DNA of 64,000 nucleotides from Thysanoteuthis rhombus (lineage: Eukaryota; Mollusca; Cephalopoda; Oegopsida; Thysanoteuthidae). The stretch's first letter is position 1. The number at the start of each line of letters is the position of its first letter. The notes beneath the pieces were generated by a model, which was not told where the DNA came from, did not search any database, and saw only the letters and a program-made list of their open reading frames with translations. Shown here piece by piece: positions 11,421-23,205 of this stretch. The translations under genes were made by a program, and so were the position numbers. The stretch lies in assembly GCA_963457665.1 (NCBI GenBank), contig OY735218.1:51300181-51364180 (forward strand), written 5' to 3'.

Positions 11421-11821
11421 ATTAACCAAGATTTTCAACATTGGTTTTTCCAGTTTTTGAGTGGATCTGGATGGTTACCAATCGTTCGTACAAACGTACC
11501 AATGGGCCTAGAGAGTTGAAAATTTACTCTGTATTATGGCAAGAACCCCCCCTCTAGGATTTTAGTTGAGGTTGGGTCAATTTACATCGTAAGTCTCTGC
11601 TGAATTGGTATCCTGATTTGTATCCAGCGATATTTACACTTTTTTTTTTTAATTTTCAGATTTTTTGTGATGCAATAAAAGCTGAGAGAAGTAACTTTAC
11701 TATCGATCACCCCTTCTTCCAATTTTTTAATTGATCACACCCAACACATCATGATGCCAAAAGATGTTGGTGACATGACAGTTTCTATTCATCAACTAAC
11801 CAGTGACTAACGAGAACTGTT
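11421..11821 (+). repeat. Rep1, copy 3
   Basis: Near full-length plus-strand copy: TTTTCAACATTGGTTTTTCC at the start, GAGAGTTGAAAATTTACTC, GTATCCTGATTTGTATCCAG, two GATCAC boxes, GATGCCAAAAGATG, and ACATGACAGTTTCTATTCA at the end. Confidence 0.85.
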
Positions 11822-12129
11822 GTTTTACTTATCTTATTGCTATAAATTATAGAAATTGAAATATTACATATTTTGACATGTTTATTCATACAGCTTCTCT
11901 CTTAACCAGGAACCAAAATTATGACGTTTTCCAATGACATTTTTCCTTACCACTTCTACTATTACTTAAGTAATGACATTGCAAAACTTTGAAAATTTTT
12001 TTAATAATACTTCACTAACACAAATACTTCTCAAGAAAATACTTTATTTTCTTAAGGGCAATAAAAAATGGTTATTTTGATTCTATCTAGAATTGGTTTG
12101 TGGGAAAAAATCAAGTTTCCATTTTCTTG

Positions 12130-13117
12130 ATTCACCAAAATACTGGATGAAAACCAACCTGAGGAACAAGCAGGCTTTAGAAGAAGCTACTCGACCATTG
12201 ACCATCTCCATTCAGAAAACCAACTATAAGACAAAGCAGCAGGATATAGAATGCCACACTGTAGCATTTGTAGATTTTAAAAAGACCTTGGACTCAATGG
12301 AGATTCCCAAAGTCACTGATGCAATATTACAACAAGGCGTAAACCTGGTATATCCTAGAATACTGCAACATGTCTACTGACGCAGCAGTTCCTTCATCAG
12401 GCTACTTGAAGTCTTTCAGCCTTTTCAACTGGAAAAAGGAGTAAAACGAGATGATATCAGCTCACCTAAACTCTTCACAGCCTGCCTTGCGATGATCTTC
12501 TGGAACCTAGACTGGGAACATAAAGGAATCAGAAAAGACAGCAAATACCCTTGTAACCTCAGATCATGATCTATAAATAATGCTAGATGAACTAAATAAA
12601 AAAAGGAAGAAAGTTGGCCTCCAGTTGAACTTCAGCCAAACAAATGTCATGTACAACAATTACATTACAGACAAAAACGTGAGAATCACACTGGATGGCA
12701 AGCTTTCAGTGGAGCAAGCTTGACTTTTAAAAATACACAAATCCCACTAATCCTAAAAAGAAGAGTATACAGCTATTGCATCCTCCCCAACTTATGAAGC
12801 TGAAACATAGAACCTAATCAAAAGACTGACTCTCTAACTAATAAGCATGCAATATGCACATGAGAGAATAATGCTCAACCTCACATTGACCGCACAGTAT
12901 ATAAGGGAAAAAGGCTGGAGTCTGATTGATAGAAACCATTTGAATTCTCAAATGACAAAGGGCTGGACATATTACAAGAATATCAGACAACCAATCCACA
13001 ACGTGTGTCCTCAGAGATCATATGAGCTGAACAAATTCGAAAAGTACTGGCTCTGCAACACCTGTGATAGAGAGTTTGGGCAAAGGTTCTTGTCCAACAA
13101 TGTATGCTAAATGGCTG
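12130..13117 (+). mobile_element. RTE LINE fragment with reverse transcriptase remnant
   Basis: This is the longest LINE relic in the window. In order, across shifted frames, it keeps the RT fingers/palm block QAGFRRSYSTIDHLHSENQL (12168-12225), the palm-A-like VAFVDFKKTLDSMEIPKV with the FVDF motif (12262-12315), ILQHVY, a KGVKRDDISSPKLFTACL block (12435-12490), the LDWEHKGIRKDSKYPCNLR block, VGLQLNFSQTNVMYNNY (12614-12664) and KNVRITLDGKL, then the C-terminal tail. The sequence jumps from CNLR almost directly to the LDELN equivalent, so the catalytic FADD box is missing. Intact RTE proteins have a 5' endonuclease domain; none is here. It is a dead 5'-truncated copy, and the frame at 12093-12380 is only a piece of it. 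Confidence 0.9.
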
Positions 13118-13141
13118 CTGCTGCTGATGATGATGATGATG

Positions 13142-13178
<37 letters not shown>

Positions 13179-13179
13179 C
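13118..13179. repeat. Triplet tail (GAT)n joined to (ATC)n
   Basis: The RTE tail CTGCTGCTGATGATG passes at about 13143 from GAT repeats into ATC repeats (13142-13178). This makes a near-perfect palindrome of triplets, able to form a hairpin. The minus-strand poly-Met/Ile/Ser frame here is an artefact of the repeat. Confidence 0.9.
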
Positions 13180-14339
13180 TAACCTTACCTTAGTACTGTA
13201 GAAGACAACAAAAATGAAACACATTTACTATCATACTGTCTATTAGATCAATGCAATTTTGAGACTTTAGAAATTACCACTGAATCATGCATGTGTCTCC
13301 TTGGTCCTGAACATTGACATTATCCAGAATATCAAGATTTTGCGAAAATTATCTAAAATATCTAAACTTCAGTTTACAATAACATTAGTCCACCTATGCG
13401 TCCATATCCAACCTGCCATTACTAAAATGCAATGTCTTTTACTAACATCACTCTTTTGTGACAGGCTGACAAGATTCACATCCAATATATATATATTGTG
13501 AACTGTGCTATAATTGGAGATGTCCATATCAATATAATGAATAATTTTGATCTATACAATGCTTTATCAGGGATGCCTGTAATAATATAATAATTGTATC
13601 TTTGATATTATGAACTGCATTATACTGGAAAATGCCTAAATTTATAGACTGTTTTGTTTTTCAAATTTTCATGGCATCATCAGAGAATTTTTTTTCTCTA
13701 CAATGTAATTTCAAGTGGCCGTAAATTCAGGGTCCTATTCCGTATTGTAATTATTCATTGAATTGAATCCCTGTCTAAAATATCATATAACACACAGAAA
13801 CTACCCAATTTAGTTTTATTCCCAAAGTTAAAGCACGTTGAAAGTGCAGGGTTTAGGAAATTCTTTGTACCATGTACCAAAAATCGATTTCAAATATGTC
13901 GAGGACTGACCAACTGACAAACCCTATAATTAGGTTTGCGTGTGGACGCACCTAGAAAATTTTAGATTTATGTCCATCATCTAAATATCAATTTTTAACA
14001 TCTAGACACAACTAAAAACCTTGAGATCTAGATGGAAAACATCAAAATTGGCAACACTGCTGTAACATACTGTTTTTTTTCAAACACTTGTGAAATCTAC
14101 AAAAGTTTGAGCATGCTAGCTCTTTTAGATCGGCTCTACCAACACTCATCCACATTTTCTGCAAGACACTCAGTTTTTTTGGAGCCTTAGGTCGAATGTC
14201 TGTATTTTCTAATTAGTAGCTACCGTATGGCGCTCTTCTATGCTTGGTTGACTGATTGGATGATCTGAACATGGTATGTTCTCTCTTCCCTCCAACCATC
14301 TTAATCTCGAGTGTCATTTATTACTTGGACCTCAGTTCA
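13180..14339. other. No feature recognised
   Basis: A/T-rich unique-looking DNA. Short frames only, with no signatures. A short TA run lies at 13486-13497. Confidence 0.5.
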
Positions 14340-14640
14340 TACAGGTTAACCAATTGCTGTGTCTGTGGTAGATGATTCGTCCCCTGTTCAGTAAATCATG
14401 GGTTCAATCTAGGCCCGAGTCATATCAAAGACTCTAGAAATTTGTATGCAATGCCTTCCTGCTAAGCACTAAGCATAAAAGGTGAGATTGCGGAGACCTG
14501 AACAAAGATGAGCTCCGTCAGGCTATCTCGCCAAAGACACACCTGAGATTAGTACTAGGTTACAGACTTGAGGTCTATACACGTTAGTGTGGCTGCTTTT
14601 CCATTCATATATGATCATACATGAATACAGGAACGTTATG
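14340..14640 (+). mobile_element. Probable tRNA-derived SINE
   Basis: The head resembles a degenerate tRNA gene: TGTGGTAGATGATTCG as a weak A-box region and ATCATGGGTTCAATCTAGG near 14396-14414 as a good B-box (consensus GGTTCGANTCC) about 35 bp later. A G/C-richer body follows to about 14640. I see no second copy of this body in the window, so its length is uncertain. Confidence 0.5.
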
Positions 14641-15842
14641 TTTGCTAGATTATAATTAGACTTCCACTCCAAGTTCAAACCCATAAAAGAAGATGTAATT
14701 TTCAAGTTTTGGATAGGAGAAAATTGCTTTCTCTTTCTATACCTTTTCAGGCATCTTCAAAGGGGAATGCTCCAGCTTTCATTCTTGAAGCAATCACCAT
14801 TAATATCAGCATGCAATCTATAGAGTAAGACTTTTACATCAGATCACTCCAAAACTGTTTTTGTGGATAATCACTGCAGTTGTCAAACTCTTTCATGTAT
14901 GATTAAACTGTTTTGAATTAATCCTACAAGGTGAAATTATTTTCTAAATTGTACATTTTCCAGAGAGAAATTCACCTTTTTCCCCCTGATTACAGATTTG
15001 AAAAATCATAAATCCATTCGGAGGTAGATTCAGGATTCTGAGTGGGTCAAGGGGCTTTGGGGTCTTTTTTTTTTTCACTTCATCTGTTTGATAAGACTAT
15101 GGATATACTTTTTTGGTTTCTAAGGTAAATTCCTATTCTCACTGAGGATTCTTCTTTTTTTTTTTTTCAAATAGAACTACTTTATCAAAATATTAAAAAG
15201 AAAAAAATGAATTGAGCTCTAAATATACCCTATGACACAAAAAAACTGAGAATCTTACCAACATTAGATCACCTTCCAAGTCATAGAATAACATTATAGT
15301 CATTTTAAGAACAATATTAGAATAGAAAAATCTGATACATATCAAGACTCTATAAACCTAGGTTGTATTTTGTCCTTTGCCATGAAGAATTTTCTCCTGA
15401 TTGTTCTCATACAATTGCATTGTCTGTGTAATCATACTAAAATGCTATGTCTCAAGCTGAACTTTGATGTAAACGATTCCTTATTTAATGCTTTTCCTAG
15501 AGTGTACAAATGACAGACAACTTGTCTCATGTTTGACTATTTTATTGTTTACAGTCACTCTGGAAGAAGGTATGAGTCAAGGGAACTGAACTTCCGCCAC
15601 CAACTTTCATCAATCTTTACACCTTTTACTTGCAAATGATTATAACTACAAAATCTTGGCAAACACTTACAGAGAAATGGTAATGATTGTGGTGGGGTTA
15701 GACAACCGGCAAAATGTCTTCTTGTTAGGAAAAGTCATTTTGATGCATTACATATGTAGGATATAATGAACCAAAAAAGTCTTTTACTTAGAAAAAATTC
15801 AGAGGATAAAAAATCTTTTCATGAATTGCATAACTGTAAACA
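14641..15842. other. No feature recognised
   Basis: A/T-rich DNA with T runs at 15065-15077 and 15153-15168. I see no supported gene or repeat copy. Confidence 0.5.
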
Positions 15843-16075
15843 TCATATCATCGTCATCATCATCATCAGTCTTTTAACATCCGCCGTTGGACATAGACCT
15901 TCCCCAGGATTTGCCACACTTCTCTATCATGGGCGTCATAGAACCAGTACTTCCTGAACTTGTCTAGCTCGTCTCACCATCTAATATTCTGCCGGCCTCG
16001 GTTGCGCATATGATCTTGGGGGATCCATGTCGTGAGTCGTGATGTCCATCAGTTGTCTGTAATTCTTGCCTCAAG
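15843..16075 (-). mobile_element. RTE LINE 3' fragment
   Basis: An ATC-rich tract (15846-15868) is followed on the plus strand by AGTCTTTTAACATCCGCCGT and TGGACATAGACCTTCCCCAG, the clean antisense of the family's 3' end. On the minus strand it encodes the DELDKFRKYW-like and HDREVW-like tail. It is among the least diverged copies in its 230 bp and is 5' truncated at the GHV segment. Confidence 0.85.
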
Positions 16076-17007
16076 AGTCTGTAACTGTAACATGTTGGGA
16101 GGGATGAGCCTTACCCAGCCATGCTGGCCCATAATTTTGTTATCTCTACTCGAATTCCCCTTCCATGGTTAACCTTCACAATAATTCATCTATTGAATTC
16201 ATCAATATAGATCCTTTCCCGTTGCTCGAATAATTTAATTGATATCTAAATCAATGAAGGATGATATGGTAAATATTGAACATGGAATCTATGCAGAGTA
16301 GAAACAAAGGGACAAGCAAAAATTCATTTCTAGATTTGATTAATTCAATGCTCTTCATTCGGGCTGAGACATAAGGTCACAATCATCCAATTGAACCATG
16401 TCTTGTGCTTTGAATTCCATCTCTTCCAGTTGTTATGGATTTGGGAATGGTGCAATAGTCAGCAATAATCAGCATGGAATACAGAATTGGCTGATTAAGT
16501 TTCAATTCCAGCTTAGGCATTTTTACTTTCGATTCATATCAGCCTTTTGAAATGGCATGAATCCACTCCTTCTGCATCTTGTTCTTTTACCAGATATCTT
16601 CATAAAATGTCCAGTCATTTAGATGCCATTATGGCTGACCCAAAAGAGGATGGTTAAATGACTGCTGGCACCAATCTTTCTCGTAAAACTTGCACTCATG
16701 AGCAAGTGAGTACCTGTAGCAAAAATCTAATAGTCAAACTAAATAGGATCCAATCTAATCATATATATGCTCATGTATGCACAGGGCCTTGGAGTAAAAT
16801 TTCATTGGGGGTGCAGAGTTTCTTTTGGGTCCCTTTCTTTTCATTAGCCCACATATGCAAATATTTTCAGAAATCCCAGGAAATTTCTGGACCCCTTTTG
16901 ACTTCAAGGCCCACACCTTGTGAGAAAAAAAAAAAAAATTGTGAACTTTTCACTTTGTGTTCATATACAAACTAGTTGATTCCTGTGAACAAAAAAAATT
17001 CTTAGAT

Positions 17008-17275
17008 GTACAGGTTCCCCTATTCTCCAAAATTAGAGCATTCCTATAAAAGCCTTTTGTGAGCAAAAATGATATAGAAACAATCATCATTAATTTATAT
17101 TGGAACATTTTTTGAGCATTTCCACACCTCCAAAATGGTGAGGATGGTTTATCAGGCTGAGTCATTGAAGGTTATTGGAGTGTAAGGTACAGGCGACCGG
17201 GGAATAGACAAGAGAGGAAATAGGTGTGTGCTGCCTCTATAATAGCCAATAGCCTGCTGCAAGAGAAAGGCCGAG
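17008..17275 (+). repeat. Rep3, copy 2
   Basis: Second copy of the element at 10997-11250, same orientation. It shares TGGAACATTTTTTGAGC, AAATGGTGAGGATGGTT, GGTTATTGGAGTGTAAGG and GTGTGTGCTGCCTCT. The two minus-strand frames of 61 and 71 codons are translations of the repeat. Confidence 0.75.
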
Positions 17276-19317
17276 TGACAGTTTTGATTTCCACATTTTT
17301 CAGAAAAGCGGAGGAATGGCATAGAGCAAACTTTTGAGAAGCTGGGGGACTATCCATGGTTGAATTCTATTTGATGATTTTGTTTTAGAAAAAGAAACTT
17401 GTTTCAGTGGAAGACCATTGATTCAAATGGTGGGTAAGAGATGTTTTATTAGTAAACATGTTTGCTTTAAATTGGAGAGTCCATGGTTATAGCCCGAAAA
17501 TCAAGATAACCACACTGTTCAGATGGGGTAATCATCAACTTTTGGTGTGTGTATACTTTTTTGTAAGTGTGAGTATAAACATATAGTGTATGTGTGTGCA
17601 TGTGGGCGTGTGCATGAAAAGCTTAATTCAATTCCCTGTTCTTCTTATTTAGGAATTTTGTCGTAAATAGATCCTTTCTCTCAATTGTTAAGTAGAATTT
17701 TGTCCAAAGAAAATTTCATGAACTACAACGGGCCCTGTTCATTGAAACCAAATTGTTCTGTCCCTGATAAAAGGTAGGAAACAAATCTCTCTGGGGGTCG
17801 AAGGAAACTTTTCCTCTTTTCATTTTTGTCCCTCTTATGGGGGACGCCCTCATGGGTCATCTATCATGAACGAAATTAATTGATTTTCTTTTTCTGTTCA
17901 ATCAGTAGATTGCATCCCAGGGAGGCTTTTTTTTCAATTTTGCAATCCCCAAGCGTTTTTAACCTTTAATATAATTTTGGTCAAAGAGATTCAAGCCATG
18001 ATGTAAAAGAAAATACTGATTGATTGATGAGCAAGTGAGTATGTGAGTACACAAATACATATACATATGAATATATATATGTATGGATGTGAATCTGTAT
18101 CAACTCGGATTTTGAATTGAAAATCTTATACATACATATATATATGTAACAAACACACATATATATATATATATGTACAAAGTTTTACATACACCTGTAT
18201 CATTGATATTCTATATTAACATATAAAATGCATGTGTATATATACTGCAGAAGCCCCATTTTCTTTAATTGTTTATTCTATTTACATTGTCTAGGCCGAA
18301 TCATACATTCACCATGTAATAATGGGAGATCATTTTGAATAGTTTCAAATAATATAACACAATTTTCATATACATATATAAACATATATATATAGAGAGA
18401 GAGAGAAAGATTAAAAGCATGACAGGAATTCTCTTGCTCCGGAAAAAGGTGTCTTTCAAAGCATGGAGAAACTTTGACATGTAATTCATCAAATTTTCTA
18501 TAATTCCCGATACTGATGATCAACCATTATTTAGAATAAAACTTTGGTTGTTATGCTGAGATTTTTTTTTATTGTACTTGAGATTAACATAATAGTTTCT
18601 TCATAAAATGTGCTAACTGAAAGAATGCACAAAGAATTCAGATAATTTGCAACTTTTAGATTCATGAAAGGTTTGTAACCATTCTTATCAACAGTGGAAT
18701 TCTTCTGTGAATAGTATGGAAAAATAATGGCTCTCTTCTGTGAAAAAATTTCTCAAACTCTTTCAGCTCAAAGGGAGATAACTTAAGTAAGAATCTATTT
18801 CACTTGCATAAACAATTTTTTTTTTTACATGAATTTAAGAGTTAATAATAGTGCAGGTCCCCCCATGATGAATTGATTTCTTAAAGAAAACAACTTGAAG
18901 TGCCTCACTCATTTATTTGTTTATTCATTTGCAAATGCTTGAAAAAACCCAGGTGCAACCGGTCCTTCCTCAATTCTAGTCACATCAGATGGCCCTACTT
19001 TTCTTCCAAAAGGTGATCCAATAGGTCACTGAGTTGACTACTTTGTACTAAAATTTATGGAGAAATCTATCAGTTTCTCTTTTTCTTTGTTTTATCAGAA
19101 GGTATGAAAAATTACTACAGGGAATATTTCAACACATAATGTAATAAAATGGAAGGAAATTTGGCTTGTTCTATTGTTTTTCCCCACAGCAACATAAAAA
19201 CCTTGTAATGCAAGATATTAGAATGTTATCAGTGAATTGATAAGAAAAAAATTATAACTGAGCAGCATAACAAAATCCTGCATTAAGTTTATATAATATA
19301 AATTGATTTCTTCTTTC
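17276..19317. other. No gene recognised; scattered short TA/TG repeats
   Basis: Short microsatellites occur at 18058-18090 (ATA/TATG), 18126-18175 (TA with ACACAC) and 18385-18412 (TA followed by GA). The rest is A/T-rich unique-looking DNA. The minus-strand frames near 18278-18523 run through the GA/TA repeat. Confidence 0.6.
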
Positions 19318-19625
19318 CATTTTTGACTTTCTCATTTTTTCTTTCTCATTTTTTTTCTTTTTTAATTTTTCCTAACTCATTGGTTTTTTTTCTCATTTTT
19401 TTTTGTCTCATTTTTCTCTTATTCTTTTTCTGTTTTTCTTTTTTCCTTTCTCATCTTTCTTTTCTTATCTTTCTATCAAACTTTTTCTTTCTCTGTCTTT
19501 CACTTTCTTTTCCTTTCCTTTGTTTCTCTCTCTCTTTTTCTTTGTCAGTTTTTTTTATCTCTTGTTTTTTCTTCCTCTTTCTTTTTTTTGTCTTTCATTC
19601 ATCCTCTGTTTCTCTTTTTCTTAAT
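19318..19625. repeat. 300-bp polypyrimidine tract
   Basis: For about 300 bp the plus strand is almost purely T and C (TTTTTCTTTCTC-type), with only scattered purines. The 103- and 73-codon Phe/Ser/Leu-rich plus-strand frames here follow from that composition and are not genes. Confidence 0.9.
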
Positions 19626-20302
19626 CATAAATAAATCCAACATTCTTTCTGAAATTAGACAGACCTGTTTATATACCTGCTGTTGAATATTTCCAATTTC
19701 TTTCTCTATATATATATACACACATTCAAACGCTGTTTGAATATATATGATGTTGATATATTTGCACTATATGCATTTTAAACACTGCAGTAAAACTATT
19801 TGAGAAGCTCATGGTTCAATAACCCCAAGAGCACATTAGCAAATCCTTGTCACTCTTTATATTTGTTTATGTAAGGTTCATATTGTTCAGAGGAGCCAAT
19901 ATCATTTTTAAAGTGCACCTGGCCTTCCGTCTTGTTGAACTCTTACTAATGGCTTGTTCAATAGTTGCCAAAGGCACCCATGCTTAACAAGGATTGTGAT
20001 TGGACAAAAAAAAAGAAAAGATCACATGACTAATGGATATTTAAGAGAAAAAGATTTTCAACCATTGATGAGAAAAATATTGTGTCGATCATGTGGAAGA
20101 TTATTGAGTGTATAAAAGCAAGGATCAAATTAATAACACGTTTTTCATCTATGTGATGACTGGATGGTGAATACTTGGGGGGTAGGGAAAGATCAATGAA
20201 TCCATCTACTTTTACGTATGATTATATCTATGATTTTATATGATGAAAAAATAAAAATCGCAGTAACCCAGGTAGTAACAATAACAATGAGAAAAGTTAT
20301 TG

Positions 20303-20990
20303 GAAACCGTCAACCAAAACTGTCAACATAGGTTTCTTCAGTTCTGTAGTTGGTCCAGCTGTTATGACCATGAGTGTAAGTATCACTTATACAGGCCCCA
20401 CCAATGGAGCTAAAGGGTTGAAAATTTAAACATTTACTCCTTGTAGCATCAATTATGGAGAGAACAGGAGTCCATTAGAAACGCAATTGGTAATTGACTT
20501 GTCATGTTGCAAAAATGTCAGACAACGGTTGGACATCTCAACTCATAACATGGATCCCCTGAGATCATATATGAAGCCCTGGCCAGCAGAATATCAGATC
20601 ACAAAGTATTGGCTCTGTAACACCCATGATATAGAGGTCTGCTAAAACTTTTGGAAGGTCAATGTCCAATGACAGTCATTACAAGGCTGAAGATGATGTA
20701 AAAAAAAAATTTTATTTGAAAATTACTCCCCTTAAATAGAGTTTAGCAGTGGGAGGGGGGGCTCAATTTGCAATATAAGCATATTGGTATCTTCGTTTGT
20801 GTCCAGCAGCCTTCAAACTTGATTTTTTTAAAATTTGGACTTTTTGAGATCACTGCCCACTAGAAAGCAAGAAAAGTAATTTATTTACTGATCACCTCTT
20901 AATACCATTCTGTTAGTTTATCATCCCAACATGGCATGCAGCCAAAAGACATGTTCAAGTGAAAGTTTCTACTGAATGTACAGACAGGTG
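20303..20990 (+). repeat. Rep1, copy 4, interrupted by an RTE fragment
   Basis: The left part (20303-20448) starts GGAAACCGTCAACCAAAACT and runs to the TTTACTCC block. The right part (20700-20990) resumes at TTATTTGAAAATTACTCC and ends GAAAGTTTCTACTGAATG. The 250 bp between them are an RTE tail in the same orientation, so the LINE inserted into an existing Rep1 copy. Confidence 0.88.
20449..20699 (+). mobile_element. RTE LINE 3' fragment nested in Rep1
   Basis: The fragment starts at the REKTGVxDII-equivalent (GGAGAGAACAGGAGTCCAT) and keeps GHVAKMSDNG, the THNMDPLRSY-like block, KYWLCNTHD (20605-20633) and the AATGTCCAATGACAGTCAT terminal block, ending in GATGATGTAAAAAAAAAA. It is only about 250 bp long. 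Confidence 0.82.
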
Positions 20991-21385
20991 TATCAAGAAT
21001 TCTCTGTTTTCTATGTACATGAGTTTGTGTCATTTGGACTAGTATAATAGTCCTACAATGTTATAGATGATAGATAAATTTTAATGTCCTTGTGACAGAT
21101 TTAGAGAAGTAAGTTTTTTTTATGGTTAACTGGAGCAGGTGTGCACACAGGTCTTTATAAAGGTCTATTTATCTAAGCATAGATACACACTCGTCTGTGT
21201 AATTGTGTGCATGTACAAATATTGATTATATATATGATTTATTTTGTTTATCTGCACACACATACACAGGTATGTGTACCTGCTGTGATCAAGTAATGCT
21301 GAGGCAGTATACTCATGAATTCAGTGAACAGAGTGAATATTCTTACTAATTTTTACCTTTGCCAAAGTAATTGGACAGTAATTAT
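20991..21385. other. No feature recognised
   Basis: A/T-rich DNA with short CA/TG stretches near 21185-21270. Confidence 0.5.
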
Positions 21386-21656
21386 AACCATAGAATGTGC
21401 ACATGAGAGAATCATGTTCAACCTCAGAAGAGATCATAAGAGAACACACTATATTAGAGAAGGGACAAGAGTTTAAAATATCAGAAATACCTTCAGAAAA
21501 CTCAAATGGCAATGGGTTGGATATGTTGTAAGAATGGCAGACAACCACTGGACATCACGACTCATAACATAATTAAAGGGTGTGGCATGCTAGACAAATC
21601 CATGGCAAATCTTGGGTGAGGTCTATGTCCAACACTGGACGCTAAAAGGCTGATAA
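21386..21656 (+). mobile_element. RTE LINE 3' fragment
   Basis: The copy starts at CATAGAATGTGCACATGAGA (the MQxAHERIM block) and runs through REGTRV, KLKWQWVGYVVRMADNHW-like sequence (21495-21550) and TATGTCCAACACTGGACGC to GGCTGATAATTAT. Part of the DELDKF region is deleted near 21570-21590. Confidence 0.82.
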
Positions 21657-21659
21657 TTA

Positions 21660-22010
21660 TGTATTCACCCATGTTGGTAGGTCTATCTGGTTCTTTAAAA
21701 AATGCTCAATAAATCTAAATGATGTTCTGTGGAAGGGTGGGCCATGGCCAAAGGAATGACTCATTAGATTTTGGTGCAGATCTAGGAATTTTTTGATGTT
21801 CCTGCAAGATGGGCAATTTTTAGACTTTTCAGTTGTAATAATATATTATTCCCAAGGTTATTCAGTTTAAGGGAAATAATCAAGTGTTGAATGATCCAGT
21901 GTTCATAGAGATGCCTCTAATGAATTATTATGGGAAATTTCAGTACTTAATTGTTCAGTTTTTAGTGATGATGGCATTGAAAGATGTATGCGCTCTTTGA
22001 GTACTTTCTA
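21660..22010 (-). repeat. Rep2, copy 2
   Basis: On the plus strand this shows CTGTGGAAGGGTGGGCCATG (21728-21747), AGATTTTGGTGCAGATCTAG, and about 200 bp on GCGCTCTTTGAGTACTTTCT. Read on the minus strand these are the same landmarks, in the same order, as the plus-strand copies at 58.8 and 60.5 kb. Confidence 0.65.
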
Positions 22011-22684
22011 GTATCATCACTATAGCTAGTTGATTTCCTAAAATTTTTTTTCCATTAATCTAATTCAAATTCAGATTTGTGTAATATCTATAAAATATGA
22101 GAAATTCAAGTCAAACTTGTTTTTTGAAGAGCCAAGTTTTTTTTTGATAATTCAAGATATATATATTCTTGCCTTTTTTTTGCTTGGTTTTCAAGGTTCT
22201 TTTATTAAAGATAAACTAAATATCTTTTTTTTTTATCATATATTGATTTTTTCCCCAAGAATGTTATTTAATTATTATTGCCTTTTTTTATTCTTCAGAA
22301 CAGATTTCGATCTTCCCTACACTGTTGTAATAACTGCGAATTGTTTTTCAAACAATTATTATGAAAAAATACCTTCAAGTAAAACAACATTTATAAGACA
22401 ATCCCATCATATTTTATCAAAATATCTGCTACACATGGTGAACAAATCATTTCATAGAATTTGTATTATACCTAATGTCATTTTTATCGTCTCAATGAAC
22501 TCATCATCGCAATATGTTTACTGCAACTTATATCATCACACCTGAAATCTTTTATAATTTCTAAAGATTAGAATAATAAGTAATGTTTACTGATTGATTG
22601 AATTTTAAGCTTTTATGAGTTATTACTAATGCTTTTTTGCATTCAATGTGTAAAGAGTTAGTGACAAACTACAATGAAGACAAT
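22011..22684. other. No gene supported; contains the longest open frame
   Basis: The plus-strand frame 22117-22545 (142 codons) is the longest in the window. It is Phe/Ile/Leu/Tyr-rich in an A/T-rich stretch with several T runs, has no domain signature, no convincing start context and no repeat partner. I judge it to be chance. Confidence 0.55.
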
Positions 22685-23205
22685 GAATCTCCATGAAACC
22701 CTCAAAAGAAGAAGAAATCAAGCAAGGAATCACCCTAGGATGGCTAGCCTTTGGCAGAGCAAACTCATCCTTCCAGAACAAGAAAAATCCCATTAGTCCC
22801 AAAGAGAAGGGTATACAACTGATGCATCCTCCAAAACAAAGCATGCAATGTGCAAATGGAATAATCATACTCATAATCACATGGAGGGATCACAAATCAG
22901 CACAATATATTGGGAAAAAACAGGAGTTCAAGACATTGTAGAATCAATTAGAAAACTCAAATGTCAATGGGCTGGACATGTTACAAGAATGTTGAACAAT
23001 CGCTGAACATCATGACTCACAACATGGTTCTCCAGATATCACATGTAAAACTGAGGGCAGCAGAATATAAGATGAAAAGACGAACAAGACAAGTTCAAAA
23101 AGAACTGGCTCCGCAATGCCCATAATAGAGAGGTCTGGTGAATCTTGTGGAAAGTCTATGTCCAACGACTGACGACAAAATACTGAGGGTGATGATGATG
23201 ATGAT
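22685..23205 (+). mobile_element. RTE LINE 3' fragment
   Basis: The copy begins ATCTCCATGAAACCCTCAAA and translates in part as PSKEEEIKQGITLGWLAFGR (22694-22755), followed by shifted remnants of KRRVYN, MQCAN, TGVQDIVESIRKLKCQWAGH (about 22922-22980) and the DKFKKNW-like segment, ending in GATGATGATGATGATTA (23190-23206). A deletion removes the TYGAETWNLTK block. Confidence 0.85.

Noticed and set aside
16785..16930. hAT-like element suggested by GGGGGTGCAGAG and a long A run
   Set aside because: No matching terminal pair or target duplication could be found.
19323..19634. 103-codon Phe/Ser/Leu-rich frame as a membrane protein
   Set aside because: It is simply the translation of a polypyrimidine tract; no start context or family similarity.
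22117..22545. Longest open frame (142 codons, plus strand) as a gene
   Set aside because: Phe/Ile/Leu/Tyr-dominated, located in T-run-rich DNA, no motif, no splice or promoter support; expected by chance at this base composition.
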